Positions 26,169-35,783 are shown, numbered from the stretch's first letter. The stretch is 62,367 bases of DNA from Telmatospirillum sp. (GCA_031291415.1 JARLJB010000310.1:1-62367); one strand, 5' to 3'. Translations and numbers: made by a program. Notes: generated by a model not told the origin, from the sequence alone.

Positions 26169-26858
26169 ATGTTGGGTGAATGGATCTTCCCGGTGCGGAG
26201 GTTGACTATCGCCGCCATATTGCTGATTTGTCCCGGCGCAGAGGCTGCCAACGTGCCGGACTGGCCGGACACCTTCCTGACGCGGGTCGAAACCTTGGCC
26301 TTGATGCAGAGCTTGAACGCCGAACTTCTGGGAAGCCGAAGTGCGACCTTGACGCTCGAAAAATGGTGTCGCGATCATCGGTTGGCCGATCCGGCGAAGG
26401 TGATCGCGGTGCTCGACAGAGGGGTCGACAAGCCTGTCTCGGCCGAGCAGAGACAGCGGCTGCAGGTGACGGAAAACGAACCGGTGGCGTTTCGGCGGGT
26501 CCGTTTGTTGTGTGGCGACCGCTTGCTCTCGGAAGCAGACAATTGGTACGTGCCCAGCCGTTTGACCCCGGACATGAACCGTTTGCTCGAAACCACCGAC
26601 ACGCCGTTTGGCAAGGCCGTGCAGGCGTTGGCTCCGACCCGGCAGACCTTTGCCGTCAAGCTCCTGTGGTCGCCCTTGCCGGAAGGGTGGGAACTGGCGC
26701 CGCCGCCCCCCGAAGCGCAGTCGCCGGACACCCTGGCCATTCCGGATGGCCTGTTCGAACATCGGGCGGTGCTTTACACGCGGGACAAGCAGCCGTTTTC
26801 CGAGGTGGACGAGGTCTATCAGCGTCAGCTTCTGTCTTTCCCGCCACCGGCCCGATAA
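26169..26858 (+). CDS. Exported chorismate lyase-like protein
   Basis: 229 aa with a signal peptide (RRLTIAAILLICPGAEAANV). The body has VTENEPVAFRRVRLLCGDRLLSEADNWYVPSRLTPDMN in short blocks (key part LSEADNWYVPSRLTP) and TTDTPFGKAV, resembling the chorismate lyase/UbiC-like fold, where a base and Arg of this kind line the pocket. UbiC itself is cytosolic; a secreted relative is of unknown role. Family assignment is moderate. Confidence 0.55.
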   Translation: MLGEWIFPVRRLTIAAILLICPGAEAANVPDWPDTFLTRVETLALMQSLNAELLGSRSATLTLEKWCRDHRLADPAKVIAVLDRGVDKPVSAEQRQRLQVTENEPVAFRRVRLLCGDRLLSEADNWYVPSRLTPDMNRLLETTDTPFGKAVQALAPTRQTFAVKLLWSPLPEGWELAPPPPEAQSPDTLAIPDGLFEHRAVLYTRDKQPFSEVDEVYQRQLLSFPPPAR

Positions 26859-26916
26859 TCGCGTAGGAACGCCGCTGCCCGCGGCAGGACGGGCAGAGGC
26901 GTCCCTTCCGGATGGG

Positions 26917-29082
26917 TCAATGCGCCAGATGCAGCAGTCTGTCCAGCAAGCCGAAGCGCCAGGCTGCCGCCAAGGCCAGCGCGGTCGCGGTCAGGCCGCC
27001 ATAGAGACCCCATGGGGACCGCTTCTCGGCATAGGGATCTTTCAAGGACCGATTGGCCCCTTCCGGCAGACGGGCCAACTCCGTCAGCACGCCGCCAAAC
27101 GGAATATTGATCCGCGCCCGCGTATTGACGGCCCAGCCGTTGGCGTCAAGGATCGGTCCGATATTGCGTTGATGGAGCTTGAAGGACGCGACCACCATCG
27201 ACGGTCCGGAAACCGCCAGCACCAGACCGATGAAAGCCAGCGGAATCTGCCACCAGGGCAAGCCCAGGAAGCCGGTCACCAAAGACGCCACCGCCGTGCC
27301 GATGGCGCCCAAGGCTAACCCAGCGGCCGCGAAAATGCCGGCGAAACGGCCGGCGTCGAACGGCGGGGCGGCGGTCGTTCCCGGCGCCGGTTTTTTCGGG
27401 TCGGCCAGGATGGAGGTGGCATGCGATTCAATGGCCACGGTGCGTGCCGACGCCGCCTTTTCCAACTGCGCGCCGACCAGCTTTCCGAGTTTTTTGTAGG
27501 GCGACCAAAAGGCTTGGCGGATGCTGATGGGGTGCTCGATGATGCGAATCACCGTGGCATCCCAATCGTTGCCCTGGCGATCATAAAAGATGCCATTGCG
27601 CCCGATCATCAATTGGTCCGAATCGCCGGCCGTGACCGCCGCGGCGATGATTATCCTGTCGTCGCTGCCGCGCCGCCGGCATTCGCAGTACAGCAGATAA
27701 ATGCGGCTCAAGGTCGCCAGGACCGCATGCTTCTCGACATTGTCGACCCGGACGCACAAGTCGCAGGAGCGGCCGTCGATGAACAGAGTGCCGCTCTGGA
27801 AGACCGCTTTGTGGCGGCGTGTGTAGAAATCGCGGAAAGCCACGAAATTGTCGACCAGAGTGGCGATATCCCTGGTGTAACGCAGCAGGCGGTCGACCGA
27901 GGCGATAGCCGCGGCTTCGTCGGCCAGGGCGAGGTCGCGGCCGATAAGATCGTCGATGGCGGCACGAACGCCGGAAGCCAGGATCTCGTCGATGCGCGCA
28001 AGACCGAGGCGGTCGACCGCCGCGGGCTTGTCGGCCTGCCAGGAGCAATAGGGCAGGAACAAGGTTTTCAGCCGTTGCCATTCTTCGTCCGACAGGTTTT
28101 CCCGTTGGCCCAGGATCGGCGTTATGACGGCGGTGCGGAACCGTTCCATCGCCTCGGCCCAAACCGGATTGAGGCCGTCGGAGAGCGGCAATGGCTGGCC
28201 GGCGGCCACGCCGGCCAGCGGGAAATCGGCCAGACAATCGTCCGTGACCGTCAGCCGGCGTCCGGCCAGCGCTTCCCAGTCGGTCGCCGATCGGTTGAGC
28301 GGGCCGGCCGATCGGCTGTCGAACGCCGCCAGGCTGCATCTTATGAAATAATCGTCGATTTTTCCGGCGACGGCCGACAAGGCGGCGAAGGCCTCGGCGG
28401 TGCCATCTCCGGCCGGGATCAGGGCCGGCTCGCCGTCTTTACGATGACCCCAGGCGGCGTAGGCTTCTGCATGTTCGAAGAAGGCGGCCACCATGTCATG
28501 GGACACGCCAGGTTTGCCGCTGCGATCCGTTTCGCCACCGAGGCAAACAACGATGTCAGCGATGACGGCTGCAACGAACGGGTCGTCGGCGGCTTCGGCG
28601 GGCACAATGCCGTCGCCGTTCAGCACTGTATCGGCAAAGACTTTTTCCGTGTCAGACACTTCATCGACCGAGATCGACAGGGCATCGCCCTTGCCCCGGC
28701 TGGCCAGAATGCGCCGTGCCGCCGCCAGTAGATGTTGCCCCTCCGGATCGGCGTCATTGATGGCTGCCAAAGGCAGGTTGTCCAACCCCTTGAGAAGAAT
28801 GTCGGGGTCCTTCAGTCTCTGCCCCGCCCAAGACACGGCCTCTATGATTTCGCCGGCACGGATGCGGCCATCGCCGTCGCTGTCGACCAGATCGAGGGTG
28901 CGCCGGTCGAATTCGATGCCGCTGGTGGGGCAGCTGAGGGCCGCCCAAAGTTTCTGGTCGAGTTGACCAAGCGCCATGAGCGTGGCGCCGCTGTCCACTC
29001 TCACCTGATCGAAACCACCGGCACGGAAAAAGTGCCAGCTGATTTTCTTCGTGTCCGGATCACGATGCCGGGGGCGTTCCAT
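26917..29082 (-). CDS. Large EF-hand membrane protein of unknown function
   Basis: 721 aa. A canonical EF-hand loop lies at residues 67-78 (DSDGDGRIRAGE) and a degenerate one near 150 (LNGDGIVPAE). The middle is a long soluble region with Cys pairs (GRSCDLCVRV, YLLYCECRRR). Near the C-terminus are hydrophobic helices (AGIFAAAGLALGAIGTAVA, QIPLAFIGLVLAVSG) and a last one at about 695-712. No signal peptide. Probably a calcium-responsive inner-membrane protein; I do not recognise a named family. Confidence 0.7.
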   Translation of the reverse strand: MERPRHRDPDTKKISWHFFRAGGFDQVRVDSGATLMALGQLDQKLWAALSCPTSGIEFDRRTLDLVDSDGDGRIRAGEIIEAVSWAGQRLKDPDILLKGLDNLPLAAINDADPEGQHLLAAARRILASRGKGDALSISVDEVSDTEKVFADTVLNGDGIVPAEAADDPFVAAVIADIVVCLGGETDRSGKPGVSHDMVAAFFEHAEAYAAWGHRKDGEPALIPAGDGTAEAFAALSAVAGKIDDYFIRCSLAAFDSRSAGPLNRSATDWEALAGRRLTVTDDCLADFPLAGVAAGQPLPLSDGLNPVWAEAMERFRTAVITPILGQRENLSDEEWQRLKTLFLPYCSWQADKPAAVDRLGLARIDEILASGVRAAIDDLIGRDLALADEAAAIASVDRLLRYTRDIATLVDNFVAFRDFYTRRHKAVFQSGTLFIDGRSCDLCVRVDNVEKHAVLATLSRIYLLYCECRRRGSDDRIIIAAAVTAGDSDQLMIGRNGIFYDRQGNDWDATVIRIIEHPISIRQAFWSPYKKLGKLVGAQLEKAASARTVAIESHATSILADPKKPAPGTTAAPPFDAGRFAGIFAAAGLALGAIGTAVASLVTGFLGLPWWQIPLAFIGLVLAVSGPSMVVASFKLHQRNIGPILDANGWAVNTRARINIPFGGVLTELARLPEGANRSLKDPYAEKRSPWGLYGGLTATALALAAAWRFGLLDRLLHLAH

Positions 29083-29276
29083 GGTCGTCCTCCGCCGATG
29101 AAATGGACGGTGACTATCGCCTGACCGGTTGCAGGCTGTACAGAGGGAAGCCGTTTGCGCCCCGCAGGGGTTCTGGATGAAAAAATGCGACTCGACGGTT
29201 TTCGGATGCTGCCGATCGAACTATTGTGCGACGGCGCGTGGGGAACGTGTTGTCCTGTGTGGAAAATGTTAGCTGA

Positions 29277-30104
29277 ATGATTTCTCGTAGAAGTTTGGTT
29301 GCCGGATTGGCCGCTCTGGCGGCGCCGGCCATGACGGGCTGTGCCGAGCGGCCATCCCGGCTTCCCGCGACGGTCCGGCCGGTGACGTCGCCGTCGGCCG
29401 CCGGATTGGATGCGGTCATCGATGTGAGCCACACCAGCCAGGTGAGCGATTTTTCCCAGATGCGGAACGCCGGTGGCATCCTTGCGGTCATTCACAAGGC
29501 GACCGAGGGCGGGGATTGGCTCGATCCGGCCTACGCCGTGCGGCGTGCCGACGCCGAGGCGACGGGTCTGCTATGGGGCGCCTACCATTTCGGCACCCAC
29601 CAATATTCGGGTGCGCAGCAGGCGGCGACCTTCCTTGCCGCCGCTCAACCGGGGCCGACGACGCTGATGGCTCTGGACCTTGAGCCAAACGAGCGGCGGC
29701 CGTCCAATACTATGGACATTGGTCAGGCCGAGGAATTCGTGCAGACCGTCTATCAGTCCACCGGGCGTTTGCCGATCATCTACACCCATCCAACCTGGGC
29801 CAACGGCGGAGTTTATGGCCGCGCCCGCATCAGCCTGGGAGGCGCCATCAGCCCGCAGTCGATTTTGGCCAGTTGCGCCCTGTGGCTCGCCGACTACCGG
29901 ATGGAACCCGAGCTGCCCCTGGCGTGGGCCGGCCGTGGTTGGCGGCTTTGGCAATATGCCGGCGACGATTATCAGGGGGGCGGCGGTCCGTTCGGCCCGT
30001 TGTCCCGGGCCGTCGCCGGTGTGGATCGCTGCGACCGAAATCTGTTCGCCGGCGACGCGACCGCCCTTTACCAGTTCTGGAGCGGCGGTGGCAACGCGGT
30101 TTAG
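29277..30104 (+). CDS. GH25-family lysozyme, lipoprotein (paralogue 1)
   Basis: 275 aa. The N-terminus has a twin-arginine-like SRRSLVAGLAALAAP and a lipobox (MTGC), so it is likely a lipoprotein. The catalytic barrel shows AVIDVSH, VIHKATEGGDWLDPAY, GLLWGAYHFGTHQYSG, LMALDLEPNE with the paired acids, IIYTHPTWAN and WRLWQYAGD. It should cleave peptidoglycan. A close paralogue lies at 48043. The TAG stop coincides with the edge of a palindromic repeat. Confidence 0.92.
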   Translation: MISRRSLVAGLAALAAPAMTGCAERPSRLPATVRPVTSPSAAGLDAVIDVSHTSQVSDFSQMRNAGGILAVIHKATEGGDWLDPAYAVRRADAEATGLLWGAYHFGTHQYSGAQQAATFLAAAQPGPTTLMALDLEPNERRPSNTMDIGQAEEFVQTVYQSTGRLPIIYTHPTWANGGVYGRARISLGGAISPQSILASCALWLADYRMEPELPLAWAGRGWRLWQYAGDDYQGGGGPFGPLSRAVAGVDRCDRNLFAGDATALYQFWSGGGNAV

Positions 30105-30251
30105 AATTCCGCACCAGCTTGGCGGCTGGCCCATCCTGGATGAAACATGAGTGGCACCGGCGTCCCCGCCGGTGGTTCGCCGCCAGGCGTCCGCCTCACG
30201 CCGGAACACCGGCAGGGACGCCGGTGCCACTGACCATTTTTTTCGCTCTAG
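30102..30251. repeat. Dispersed palindromic repeat, GTGGCACC family (copy 1)
   Basis: The core is 30151-30230: 24-nt arms starting GTGGCACCGGCGTCCC, pairing with one mismatch, around a 32-nt loop. Left flank TAGAATTCCGCACC..GGATGAAA, right flank TGACC..CTAG. The left end is the stop codon of the GH25 gene and the right CTAG contains the stop of the exonuclease gene, so the repeat exactly fills the space between two convergent genes and may end both transcripts. Confidence 0.9.
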
Positions 30252-30892
30252 TCGCCGAAACTCATGGAACGGGTGTCGTCCCGAACGAATCCGCCCTGCA
30301 TCTTGACGAAAGCTTCTGCGGTCAGAACGGCGTCGAGCAGGGCGCCGTGATGTTGGAAACGGTCGGAACGGTCGATCCACAAACGGTCGCACAGGACGTC
30401 GAGCGAGCCTGGGACGCCCGGAAAGAACTGGCGGGACAGTTCCTGCGTGCAGACAAAATCGTTGCCGGAAAAAATGGCTTCGTCGAAACCGCAACGGCCG
30501 ACCCGGGCATATTCGAAATTCAGGAAGGCGATTTCGTTGACGGCGCTGTGGGCCAACAGGATGTCCTGGCCGATGAAGGCTTCGAATTCGTCGAGAACGT
30601 CGCGAAACTGCGGAGCGTCCTTCAATTCAGCCGGATTGATGCCGTGGACGGCGATCGATGCCTTGGAAATCGGCCCGTTCGGCTGAATCCGCCGTTGCCA
30701 GCTTTCCCCGGTTTTCCAGCCGTCGCCGTCGCGCAGCAGTTCGATGCAGCCAAGTTCGATGACGATACCCGGCAGCCGAAGGCCCTTCGGCATCTTCTTG
30801 ATCTCGGCGGCGGTCGGTATCGGCAAGCCAGTGGTTTCCGCGTCGATGGCCACCAGACGCTTATCCTCCGTCAGATCGTCCAAAGTGAGCAC
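30248..30892 (-). CDS. DnaQ-like 3'-5' exonuclease (DEDDh family)
   Basis: 214 aa. Exo I is AIDAETTGL (D17, E19); Exo III is HHGALLDAVLTAEAF (H182, D187), almost as in DNA polymerase III epsilon. In Exo II the expected HNAxFD reads HSAVNEIAFL, so the metal-binding Asp is Glu120 and the preceding Phe is Asn. This conservative change may lower activity. No polymerase gene is adjacent. It could be a proofreading paralogue or an RNase T/oligoribonuclease-type enzyme. Confidence 0.85.
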   Translation of the reverse strand: MLTLDDLTEDKRLVAIDAETTGLPIPTAAEIKKMPKGLRLPGIVIELGCIELLRDGDGWKTGESWQRRIQPNGPISKASIAVHGINPAELKDAPQFRDVLDEFEAFIGQDILLAHSAVNEIAFLNFEYARVGRCGFDEAIFSGNDFVCTQELSRQFFPGVPGSLDVLCDRLWIDRSDRFQHHGALLDAVLTAEAFVKMQGGFVRDDTRSMSFGD

Positions 30893-31191
30893 TCTCAGGT
30901 CCTTTTCTACTGCGGGCCAAATGCGTCATGCATCCGGCGTCACCATCCGTGATTCTGAAACAGGCAGGCAGCATATCGCCCGCCCGAAAGGAACAGAAGG
31001 GTGGAATCGGCCTTGCAAAGCAATATGATGTCTTTCCGAAAGGCCCGACCGCATGGTGAGGCGCGGGGTATTTTTCGCTTTTCCGCTTGCGCCAGCCAGG
31101 GATCTTGGTGCAAAGAAGCCTTTCGAAGTCATTCGGGCCGGCGAAAGTAACCTGTGCGGCCCGACAGAATAGAAACCGACAGGATTTTCGT

Positions 31192-31911
31192 ATGGCGCCG
31201 CGGCACGCCGCAACAGTTTCCAACGATCAGCCGTTGCCCTTCCAGATCCGCGGAACGAGCTTTACCCTGCTCGCTCTCAAGGTCCTCGATCCGCGTGATC
31301 CGGCGTTTTTCGACCGCTTGGCCAGTACGCTGGCCCTGGCGCCGGGATTCTACCGCAATGCGCCGATCATTCTCGACCTTGGGGCCCTGGTTCGCGACGA
31401 TCCGGTCGACCTGACGGCCTTTTGCGCCGAACTGCGCGCCTTGTCGCTGACCCCGGTGGGTATCCAGGGGGCGACGGCTGATTGGGAGCGGGTGGCCCAG
31501 GCCGCCGGGCTGGCCGTCTTTCCGGCCGGGCGGATCGCCGATCCGGCCAGCGTGCGCGGCCGGGCGGCGCCCTTGGCGCGGCCGAGCACGGCCCGTTTGG
31601 TGACCGAACCTGTGCGTTCGGGCCAACAGGTCTATGCCGCGGAAAGCGACCTCATCGTCACCGGCCCGGTCAGCCGGGGTGCCGAATTGTTGTCCGACGG
31701 CAACATTCACGTCTATGGGCCGTTGCGTGGCCGCGCCTTGGCCGGCATGGGCGGCGACCTTTCGACCCGCATCTTCTGCCGCTATCTCGATGCCGATTTG
31801 GTCTCGATCTGCGGTTTTTATATGGTCAGCGAGCAGATGGAACCCAAATTCATCGGCAAGCCGGTCCAGATCAGTCTGGACGGCGAACGGTTGATCTTCG
31901 AGCCACTCTGA
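31192..31911 (+). CDS. minC: Septum site-determining protein MinC
   Basis: 239 aa from ATG 31192 (AGGA 7 nt upstream). The N-terminal domain (PFQIRGTSFTLLALKVLD) inhibits FtsZ; the C-terminal beta-helix (GAELLSDGNIHVYGPLRGRALAGMGGD in short form GNIHVYGPLRGRALAG, then KPVQISLDGERLIF) binds MinD. First gene of minCDE. Confidence 0.95.
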   Translation: MAPRHAATVSNDQPLPFQIRGTSFTLLALKVLDPRDPAFFDRLASTLALAPGFYRNAPIILDLGALVRDDPVDLTAFCAELRALSLTPVGIQGATADWERVAQAAGLAVFPAGRIADPASVRGRAAPLARPSTARLVTEPVRSGQQVYAAESDLIVTGPVSRGAELLSDGNIHVYGPLRGRALAGMGGDLSTRIFCRYLDADLVSICGFYMVSEQMEPKFIGKPVQISLDGERLIFEPL

Positions 31912-31937
31912 GCATTCATCGGCAAAAGGACGGCATC

Positions 31938-32750
31938 GTGGCAAAAATCATCGTAGTCACCTCAGGCAAGGGTGGTGTGGGCAAGACCACCACTTCGGCC
32001 GCCATTGCCACTGGATTGGCTTTGCGCGGATTCAAGACCGTGGTCATCGACTTCGATGTGGGGTTGCGGAACGTTGATCTGATCATGGGCTGCGAACGCC
32101 GCGTGGTTTTCGATTTCATCAACGTGATCAATGGCGACGCCAACCTGCATCAGGCGCTGATCAAGGACAAGCGGGTTGAACAGCTGTTCATCCTGGCCAC
32201 CTCGCAGACTCGCGACAAGGACGCCTTGACCCAGGATGGCGTCGGGCGGGTCTTCGCCGAGCTTGGCCCCCAGTTCGATTATATCGTCTGCGACAGTCCG
32301 GCCGGTATCGAACGCGGTGCCCATCTGGCGATGTATTTCGCCGACGAGGCGGTCGTCGTCGCCAATGCCGAGGTATCCTCGGTGCGTGACGCCGATCGGA
32401 TGATCGGTCTTTTGACCAGCAAGTCGCTGCACGCCGAGCAGGGACAGCCAATGCCGCAGCATCTGTTGCTGACCCGCTACGATGCCGAGCGGGTCGAACG
32501 CGGCGAGATGCTGAAGGTCGAGGACGTGCAGGATATCCTGGCCGTGCCATTGCTTGGCGTGATTCCCGAATGCCCGTCCGTATTGCAGGCGTCCAATGTC
32601 GGCATGCCGGTGATTCTTGACGAAAAGTCGCCAGCCGGCAGGGCTTACCGCGAAGCGGTCGGCCGTCTTCTCGGCGAAGAGACGGAAATCTCCATCCCAC
32701 GCGCCGGCAAACGCGGTTTCATCGACCGTTTGTTGCGGAGAACAGCATGA
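31938..32750 (+). CDS. minD: Septum site-determining ATPase MinD
   Basis: 270 aa, GTG start with AAAGGA 8 nt upstream. Deviant Walker A (GKGGVGKTT, residues 10-18), switch region VIDFDVGLRNVDLIMGCERRVVFDF and a C-terminal amphipathic membrane-targeting helix (GFIDRLLRR) are all present. Recruits MinC to the membrane and oscillates with MinE. Stop overlaps minE by 4 nt. Confidence 0.97.
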   Translation: MAKIIVVTSGKGGVGKTTTSAAIATGLALRGFKTVVIDFDVGLRNVDLIMGCERRVVFDFINVINGDANLHQALIKDKRVEQLFILATSQTRDKDALTQDGVGRVFAELGPQFDYIVCDSPAGIERGAHLAMYFADEAVVVANAEVSSVRDADRMIGLLTSKSLHAEQGQPMPQHLLLTRYDAERVERGEMLKVEDVQDILAVPLLGVIPECPSVLQASNVGMPVILDEKSPAGRAYREAVGRLLGEETEISIPRAGKRGFIDRLLRRTA

Positions 32751-33019
32751 GCCTGTTGAGCCTGTTTCGCCGTCCAACGGGCGGCACGGCAACTGCGGCG
32801 CGCGAGCGCCTGCAGATTCTCTTGGCGCATGAACGGGCCAGCCTGAGCGGTGCCGACTTTCTGCCGCAGTTGCAGCGGGAACTCCTTGATGTCATTCGCA
32901 AATATGTCCAGGTCGATGACGAGCGCGTGCAGGTGAAACTAGACAGCGACCAGAACTTTTCGGTTCTCGAGGTCAATATCGAACTGCCGGCCGCCAGCGA
33001 ACATCGATCCGCGCGGTAG
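32747..33019 (+). CDS. minE: Cell division topological specificity factor MinE
   Basis: 90 aa, usual length. The MinD-contacting segment (TAARERLQILLAHERAS) and the dimerisation part (LLDVIRKYVQVDDERVQVKLD) are intact. It stimulates MinD ATPase and confines MinC to the poles. Confidence 0.96.
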   Translation: MSLLSLFRRPTGGTATAARERLQILLAHERASLSGADFLPQLQRELLDVIRKYVQVDDERVQVKLDSDQNFSVLEVNIELPAASEHRSAR

Positions 33020-33087
33020 TCGCCAGCGGCAACCGCGTGTAAGCTTCCAACCGTCCAACACCGCACCGCCAAGAAACGGGGGGAACG

Positions 33088-33870
33088 ATGTTGTCGTGGT
33101 TGAAAGCCGTTCTTGTTTGCCTGGTGACCGCGCCGTTGGCGATGACGAGCCGGGTGGGGAGCGCCGCGACGGTGGTTCTGGCGGCGGCGGACAGCCGGCC
33201 AACCGCCTTTCTCGTCGACGGCAGGCCGAATGGCATTCTCGTCGATCTTGTCACAGAAGCCTCCCGGCGGGCCGGGCATGTGGCGAATATCCTCGTGATG
33301 CCTTGGGCTCGGTGCCTTGCCGAGGCCAGAACCGGCGCGATCGATGGCGTCTTTTCCAGCTTCAAGCTTCCCGAACGCGAACAGTATCTGACCTTTTCGA
33401 GTGAGGTCCTGATCACCCAGGTCATCGCGCTTTTCACCTTGCGTGACAGGATTTTCAGCTACGACGGCGATCTCGCGGCGTTGGGCGTCCTAAAGATCGG
33501 CGTCATCAGCGGCACCAGTTACGGCACAAAATTCGATGAGGCTGTCAGGGACGGCACATTGCGTCATATCGAGCATACCAATAGCATCGAGGGCAGTCTC
33601 CGACTGTTGGCATTCGGTCGCGTCGACGTGATTCCCAGTTATCGATACGTCGCGTTGGATAGCGCCCAACGCATGAACATGACCCCCGGCATCCGGGAAG
33701 TGGCGCCGCCGCTTGAGTCGGTTCCCAGCTATCTGGCCTTCACCAAGGTTCGCGATATGCGGGGACTGTCTGCCGACTTCGATGCAGCCCTGGCGTCGAT
33801 GAAGCGGGACGGCACCTACGACCGGATTATCGCAAGTTACGAGCCGGAGAAAGATAGCCCGCCTCGATGA
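33088..33870 (+). CDS. Periplasmic solute-binding protein, family 3 (amino-acid type)
   Basis: 260 aa with signal peptide (LKAVLVCLVTAPLAMTS..GSAA). The fold follows SBP_bac_3: PNGILVDLVTEASRRAG, PWARCLAEARTGAIDGVFSSFK, IGVISGTSYG, and a C-terminal FDAALASMKRDGTYDRIIASY. No ABC permease is adjacent, so it may be an orphan receptor-type protein. A strong hairpin overlaps its stop. Confidence 0.85.
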   Translation: MLSWLKAVLVCLVTAPLAMTSRVGSAATVVLAAADSRPTAFLVDGRPNGILVDLVTEASRRAGHVANILVMPWARCLAEARTGAIDGVFSSFKLPEREQYLTFSSEVLITQVIALFTLRDRIFSYDGDLAALGVLKIGVISGTSYGTKFDEAVRDGTLRHIEHTNSIEGSLRLLAFGRVDVIPSYRYVALDSAQRMNMTPGIREVAPPLESVPSYLAFTKVRDMRGLSADFDAALASMKRDGTYDRIIASYEPEKDSPPR

Positions 33871-33891
33871 GACCCATCTCACCGAGGCGGG
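33858..33891. terminator. Bidirectional hairpin between convergent genes
   Basis: CCCGCCTCGATGAG (33858-33871) pairs at 13 of 14 positions with 33878-33891 around a 6-nt loop. It overlaps the end of the solute-binding gene and lies just before the end of the TRAP permease gene. There is no clear T run, so it relies on stem strength. Confidence 0.65.
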
Positions 33892-33896
33892 GATTG

Positions 33897-35777
33897 TCAC
33901 AGAAAGCCGATCGAGATCCAGGGAATGGCGGCGACCAGGATCAGGCCGATGAGCAGGGCGATCATATAGCCGATGATCGGTTTGATGCCTTCGTCCGGAC
34001 TGACCTGCCCGATGGCCGTGGCGCAATAATATCCAACACCGAACGGTGGCGAGAACAGGCCGAGGCCCATGGCCAGGATGACGACCATGGAATAGTGAAC
34101 CTCGTTGATCCCGACCGCGCGGGCGATGGGGAACAGCAGGGGGCCGAACAGGACGATCGAGGGGATTCCCTCAAGCACGCTGCCCAGCACCATGAAGGCC
34201 AGGATGGAGACGGCCATGAAGGTGAATTTCCCACCGGGCAAGGCTGCCATGGCGGCCGCGAGGTCGCGGGAGAAACCGGACTGGGTGAGCGACCAGGCCA
34301 TACTGGTGGCAGCGCCGATGATCAGCAGGATGGCCCCCGACAATGCGGCCGTTTCGATCAGCATCGGCTTTAGCCGTCGCCAATCGAACTGCCGATAGAT
34401 GCACAGTCCCATGATGATCGAGTAGACAATGCCGATGGTCGACACCTCGGTTGCCGTTGCCACGCCCTTGACCACGGCAAAACGGATAACGAAAGGCAAG
34501 GCAATGGCGGGAAAGGCAATCATGGCGCTGGACAGGATTGCCGACGGCTTGGCTTTTTTGACCTGCGACAGATCCTCGTGGCGATAGCGCCAGTGCACCA
34601 CCGTGCAAAGTGTCAGGCCGAGTACGATGCCGGGCAACATGCCGCCGGTGAACAGGTCGGCGATCGACACGCCGGTCACCGCGCCGATGGTCAGCAGGAC
34701 CAGACTGGGCGGGATGGTTTCGGTCTGTGCCCCGGTGGCGGCCAGAAGCGCCACCAGATCACCCGGCTTGGCGCCGCGCTTGATCATTTCCGGGAAAAGA
34801 ACGGGCGTAATGGCCGCCATGTCGGCCGCCTTGGCTCCCGATATTCCGGAGACGAGATACATCGCCCCGACCAGAACGTAGGACAGCCCACCACGGACGT
34901 GGCCCAGCAGACTGGCGAGGAAGGCCACCATGACCTTGGCCATGCCGGTCATTTCGATCAGTTGGCCAAGGAAGACGAACAACGGCACGGCAAGCAGGAT
35001 GAGATGGGACATCCCTTCGTCCATGCGTCCGACCACCACCATCAGGGGGACACGGGTGGTCAGCGTCAGATAGCCCAAGGTGGCGATACCGAAGGAAAAG
35101 GCGATCGGCACGCCGGAAAACACGGAAATACCGACGATGCCGATGAAGAAGATGACGAGATTGATATTCCCGAGGCCTTGGAAGATCGGCTGCATCAGGA
35201 CGACGGCACCCATGACGCCGACGACCGTGGCGACGGCGGCCAGGACCATCCGCCACGATCCGATGCGGGCCAGCCGCAGCAGAGCGGTGACGATCATCAA
35301 GCCGGCGCCCACCGGTAACGCCGCCGCTCGCCAGGCATTGGAAATATCCATGGCAGCCATCGTGACGAAGGCTTCCTCGGTGGCATAGTCGTAGGCCGGC
35401 TCGATAAGGATTATCAGGAAGGCGAGCGACGCGGCGACGGCCACGACATCGAGGAAGGCCCTGAGCTTTGGCGACACCTTGTTGGCGACGGCGGTCATGC
35501 GCATATGCTCGCCGCGGCGCAGGGCGACGGCGGCGCCCAGCATGGCGAGCCAGATGAAGATCATCGAGGCCAGTTCGTCGGACCAGACGAACGGGCTGTC
35601 GAACACATAACGGGCGGTGACTCCGGTCAGCAGCACGACCACTTCGGCAACGACGAGGGTGGCCGCAGCGATTTCAACGACAAAGCCCAGTGCCTGGTCC
35701 ACTGCGGCGACGAGCGATTGCGGGCGAAGGAGAGGGCTTGCGCCCTTCTCCCCCGCAAAGACGAGATTGGCATCCAT
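33897..35777 (-). CDS. TRAP transporter fused permease (DctQ-DctM)
   Basis: 626 aa. Residues about 20-190 form a DctQ-type 4-TM unit (ARYVFDSPFVWSDELASMIFIWLAMLGAAVALRRGEHM in short form FVWSDELASMIFIWLAMLG). The rest is a DctM large permease with about 12 TM helices (SVFSGVPIAFSFGIATLGY, GISGAKAADMAAITPVL, PPSLVLLTIGAVTGVSIADL). It imports an organic acid or similar compound with Na+. It follows the TRAP binding protein by 6 nt. Confidence 0.95.
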   Translation of the reverse strand: MDANLVFAGEKGASPLLRPQSLVAAVDQALGFVVEIAAATLVVAEVVVLLTGVTARYVFDSPFVWSDELASMIFIWLAMLGAAVALRRGEHMRMTAVANKVSPKLRAFLDVVAVAASLAFLIILIEPAYDYATEEAFVTMAAMDISNAWRAAALPVGAGLMIVTALLRLARIGSWRMVLAAVATVVGVMGAVVLMQPIFQGLGNINLVIFFIGIVGISVFSGVPIAFSFGIATLGYLTLTTRVPLMVVVGRMDEGMSHLILLAVPLFVFLGQLIEMTGMAKVMVAFLASLLGHVRGGLSYVLVGAMYLVSGISGAKAADMAAITPVLFPEMIKRGAKPGDLVALLAATGAQTETIPPSLVLLTIGAVTGVSIADLFTGGMLPGIVLGLTLCTVVHWRYRHEDLSQVKKAKPSAILSSAMIAFPAIALPFVIRFAVVKGVATATEVSTIGIVYSIIMGLCIYRQFDWRRLKPMLIETAALSGAILLIIGAATSMAWSLTQSGFSRDLAAAMAALPGGKFTFMAVSILAFMVLGSVLEGIPSIVLFGPLLFPIARAVGINEVHYSMVVILAMGLGLFSPPFGVGYYCATAIGQVSPDEGIKPIIGYMIALLIGLILVAAIPWISIGFL

Positions 35778-35783
35778 GGCCGA

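Noticed and set aside
30151-30230. CRISPR array or tRNA-like structure
   Set aside because: Copies are dispersed over 31 kb rather than regularly spaced, with conserved loops and no spacer variation.
33858-33891. Classical rho-independent terminator with T run
   Set aside because: The stem is strong but neither side has a clear T run, so only a generic bidirectional hairpin is claimed.
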